From DATLFI01 sp035524895 (GTDB taxonomy: Bacteria; Acidobacteriota; Thermoanaerobaculia; Multivoradales; Multivoraceae): 14,909 nt of DNA. The stretch spans positions 1 to 14,909 of the forward strand of contig DATLFI010000378.1 of assembly GCA_035524895.1 (NCBI GenBank). Reading direction: 5' to 3'. This document shows positions 14,175-14,909 of the stretch, piece by piece. Within the stretch, counting starts at the first letter, position 1. Each line of letters starts with the position of its first letter. The notes beneath the pieces were generated by a model. That model saw nothing but the letters and a program-made list of their open reading frames with translations. It did no database searches and was not told where the DNA came from. The translations under genes and the position numbers were made by a program.

Positions 14175-14392
14175 GGCGCCGCGCCGGCGCGCGGTCGCCG
14201 ACGCCAACCCCATGCGAAGAGGCCGACTCCGATCAGGAGTAGTGCGAGACCCGACAGAAGCGAAAGCCAGCGGTCGATGCCGAGCTGGGCGATCACCCCT
14301 CCCGCCAGCACCGGAAGCGAGAAGAGGGCGAGGAATCCTCCGAGTAGGAGTGCCGCCTGCGAGTCCCGACCTTTCAGATCCTGGCTCACCAT
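14171..14392 (-). CDS. Small two-helix membrane protein
   Basis: A 73-residue protein with two predicted transmembrane helices (about 15-36 and 43-63) and a basic tail, WGWRRRPRAG, which by the positive-inside rule should face the cytoplasm. I recognise no named family. ATG 14392 has AAGGAG 4 nt upstream, and that site lies inside a near-perfect tandem duplication. The stop overlaps the next gene by 4 bp (ATGA). It is the third gene of the probable symporter operon; small proteins of this kind often act as accessory subunits, which is only a guess here. Confidence 0.7.
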   Translation of the reverse strand: MVSQDLKGRDSQAALLLGGFLALFSLPVLAGGVIAQLGIDRWLSLLSGLALLLIGVGLFAWGWRRRPRAGAAP

Positions 14393-14393
14393 C

Positions 14394-14434
14394 CCACTCC
14401 TTGGCTCAAGCCAGCCACTCCTTGCTCAAGCCAG
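14394..14434. repeat. 20/21-bp tandem duplication carrying a second ribosome-binding site
   Basis: A 21-nt unit at 14394-14414 is repeated at 14415-14434 with a single base missing. Read on the minus strand, each copy contains AAGGAGTGG. The 14394-14414 copy serves as the Shine-Dalgarno of the gene starting at 14392. The other copy lies 20-21 nt further upstream and overlaps the stop codon (14426-14428) of the preceding gene. Confidence 0.85.
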
Positions 14435-14662
14435 AAAGTAGAGCACTGCGTAGGGCAGGGTCACCAGCGCTGCCCACAGTCGCAGGTCCCGGACGCGGCG
14501 TCCATCCGGGGCGCCCAGGTAGATCCACTCGCGGCGCGCCCGTGCCAGCAGGACCACCGGTACCACGAGCAGGGCCAGAGCGCACCAGCGCGCGGCGCCA
14601 ATCGGAATCGCACCGAGCCCGGCGTCGAGGGTACCCAGGGTCGCGCGCAGTAGCTCGTTCAT
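14426..14662 (-). CDS. Small two-helix membrane protein next to the symporter gene
   Basis: A 78-residue protein with two hydrophobic helices (about 25-41 and 60-77) linked by a basic segment, RARREWIYLGAPDGRRVRDL (41-60), which should face the cytoplasm. I recognise no named family. ATG 14662 begins MNELLRATLG; I see no strong Shine-Dalgarno in the bases immediately upstream. It lies 42 bp downstream of the symporter stop and 33 bp upstream of the next small membrane-protein gene, in the same direction, so it is very likely co-transcribed with both. Confidence 0.7.
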   Translation of the reverse strand: MNELLRATLGTLDAGLGAIPIGAARWCALALLVVPVVLLARARREWIYLGAPDGRRVRDLRLWAALVTLPYAVLYFLA

Positions 14663-14704
14663 GCCGTTTGGGGATCGTATGCCCAGACCGAAACACCTGA
14701 TGGC

Positions 14705-14909
14705 TCAGCCCAGCCGCGCTCTCAGGTTGGCCTGCAGCTCCTCGTCGCGCACCGCTTCGCGCCAGACCAGGCCGCGCAGGCGCTCGGGCGGCTCGGGGGG
14801 AGTGACCAGGCTCACCAGCGTGGTTACGACGAGCGAGAGAACGAACGTCCACCACGCCACGAACAGGAACGGCTCCTCGGACGCGAACACCCCGCGACCG
14901 GCCGGGCTG
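14705..14909 (-). CDS. C-terminal end of a sodium:solute symporter (SSS family), cut by the window edge
   Basis: The frame is open from the right edge of the window to a TGA at 14705, about 67 codons. It holds one hydrophobic helix, FLFVAWWTFVLSLVVTTLVS, then the tail LVTPPEPPERLRGLVW and a short charged end. A final helix followed by a T/P/E-rich linker and an L-(K/R)-G-L-V-W motif is the usual C-terminus of sodium:solute symporters, which import sugars, polyols, amino acids or sialic acid with Na+. The catalytic core lies outside this window, so the substrate cannot be inferred. It appears to be the first visible gene of the operon that ends with the aminotransferase. Confidence 0.78.
   Translation of the reverse strand, partial: SPAGRGVFASEEPFLFVAWWTFVLSLVVTTLVSLVTPPEPPERLRGLVWREAVRDEELQANLRARLG

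Noticed and set aside
1..14909. tRNA, rRNA, CRISPR arrays, insertion sequences, prophage or integration sites
   Set aside because: I looked on both strands for conserved tRNA T-arm sequence, regularly spaced repeats, transposase or integrase motifs and long terminal inverted repeats, and found none that hold up.

Overview
The window is GC-rich (roughly two thirds G+C by eye) and densely coded, with GTG and TTG starts and several genes that overlap by four bases. Twin-arginine (Tat) export signals, an outer-membrane beta-barrel protein with a terminal Phe, and a large exported protein of a type common in Acidobacteriota suggest a high-GC Gram-negative bacterium. The export-tagged Gfo/Idh/MocA, SUMF1 and hydroxypyruvate-isomerase-like genes fit Acidobacteriota, Planctomycetota or a related lineage. 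There is no rRNA or tRNA here to settle this, so the taxonomic reading is an inference.

Layout. 212-709 (-) is a small heat-shock protein, followed by about 650 bp with no convincing gene. 1364-1894 (+) is an exported lipocalin-like protein and 2048-3589 (+) a cationic-type amino acid permease. 7138-3638 (-) is a three-gene unit: exported SUMF1-domain protein, Tat-exported Gfo/Idh/MocA oxidoreductase and Tat-exported hydroxypyruvate-isomerase-like TIM barrel. Divergent from it are an orphan STAS protein (TTG start) and an outer-membrane beta-barrel protein. 9423-8486 (-) holds a 5'-truncated gene remnant, a small membrane protein and a winged-helix regulator coupled to it. 10263-9514 (-) is a DUF4013-like membrane protein, divergent from a Uma2-type nuclease (10382-10978, +). 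12098-11040 (-) is a large exported protein of unknown function. 14909-12239 (-) is a likely five-gene operon: the C-terminus of a sodium:solute symporter, two small membrane proteins, a CxxC protein of unknown function and a DegT/StrS aminotransferase.

How the genes may work together. The SUMF1-Gfo/Idh-Hyi unit looks like export-directed oxidation and isomerisation of a sugar or polyol. The symporter operon may couple uptake of a solute to PLP-dependent chemistry on a sugar-like or keto compound. The remaining genes look like ordinary single genes or pairs. I see no CRISPR array, phage genes, transposase, toxin-antitoxin pair or recognisable defence system.

At the small scale, short perfect tandem duplications occur at gene ends and in signal peptides (15, 19, 20/21, 9 and 6 bp units). 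One duplicates a ribosome-binding site and another duplicates a stop-codon region. An 18-bp perfect palindrome lies upstream of the STAS gene. These are the least ordinary features of an otherwise conventional region.
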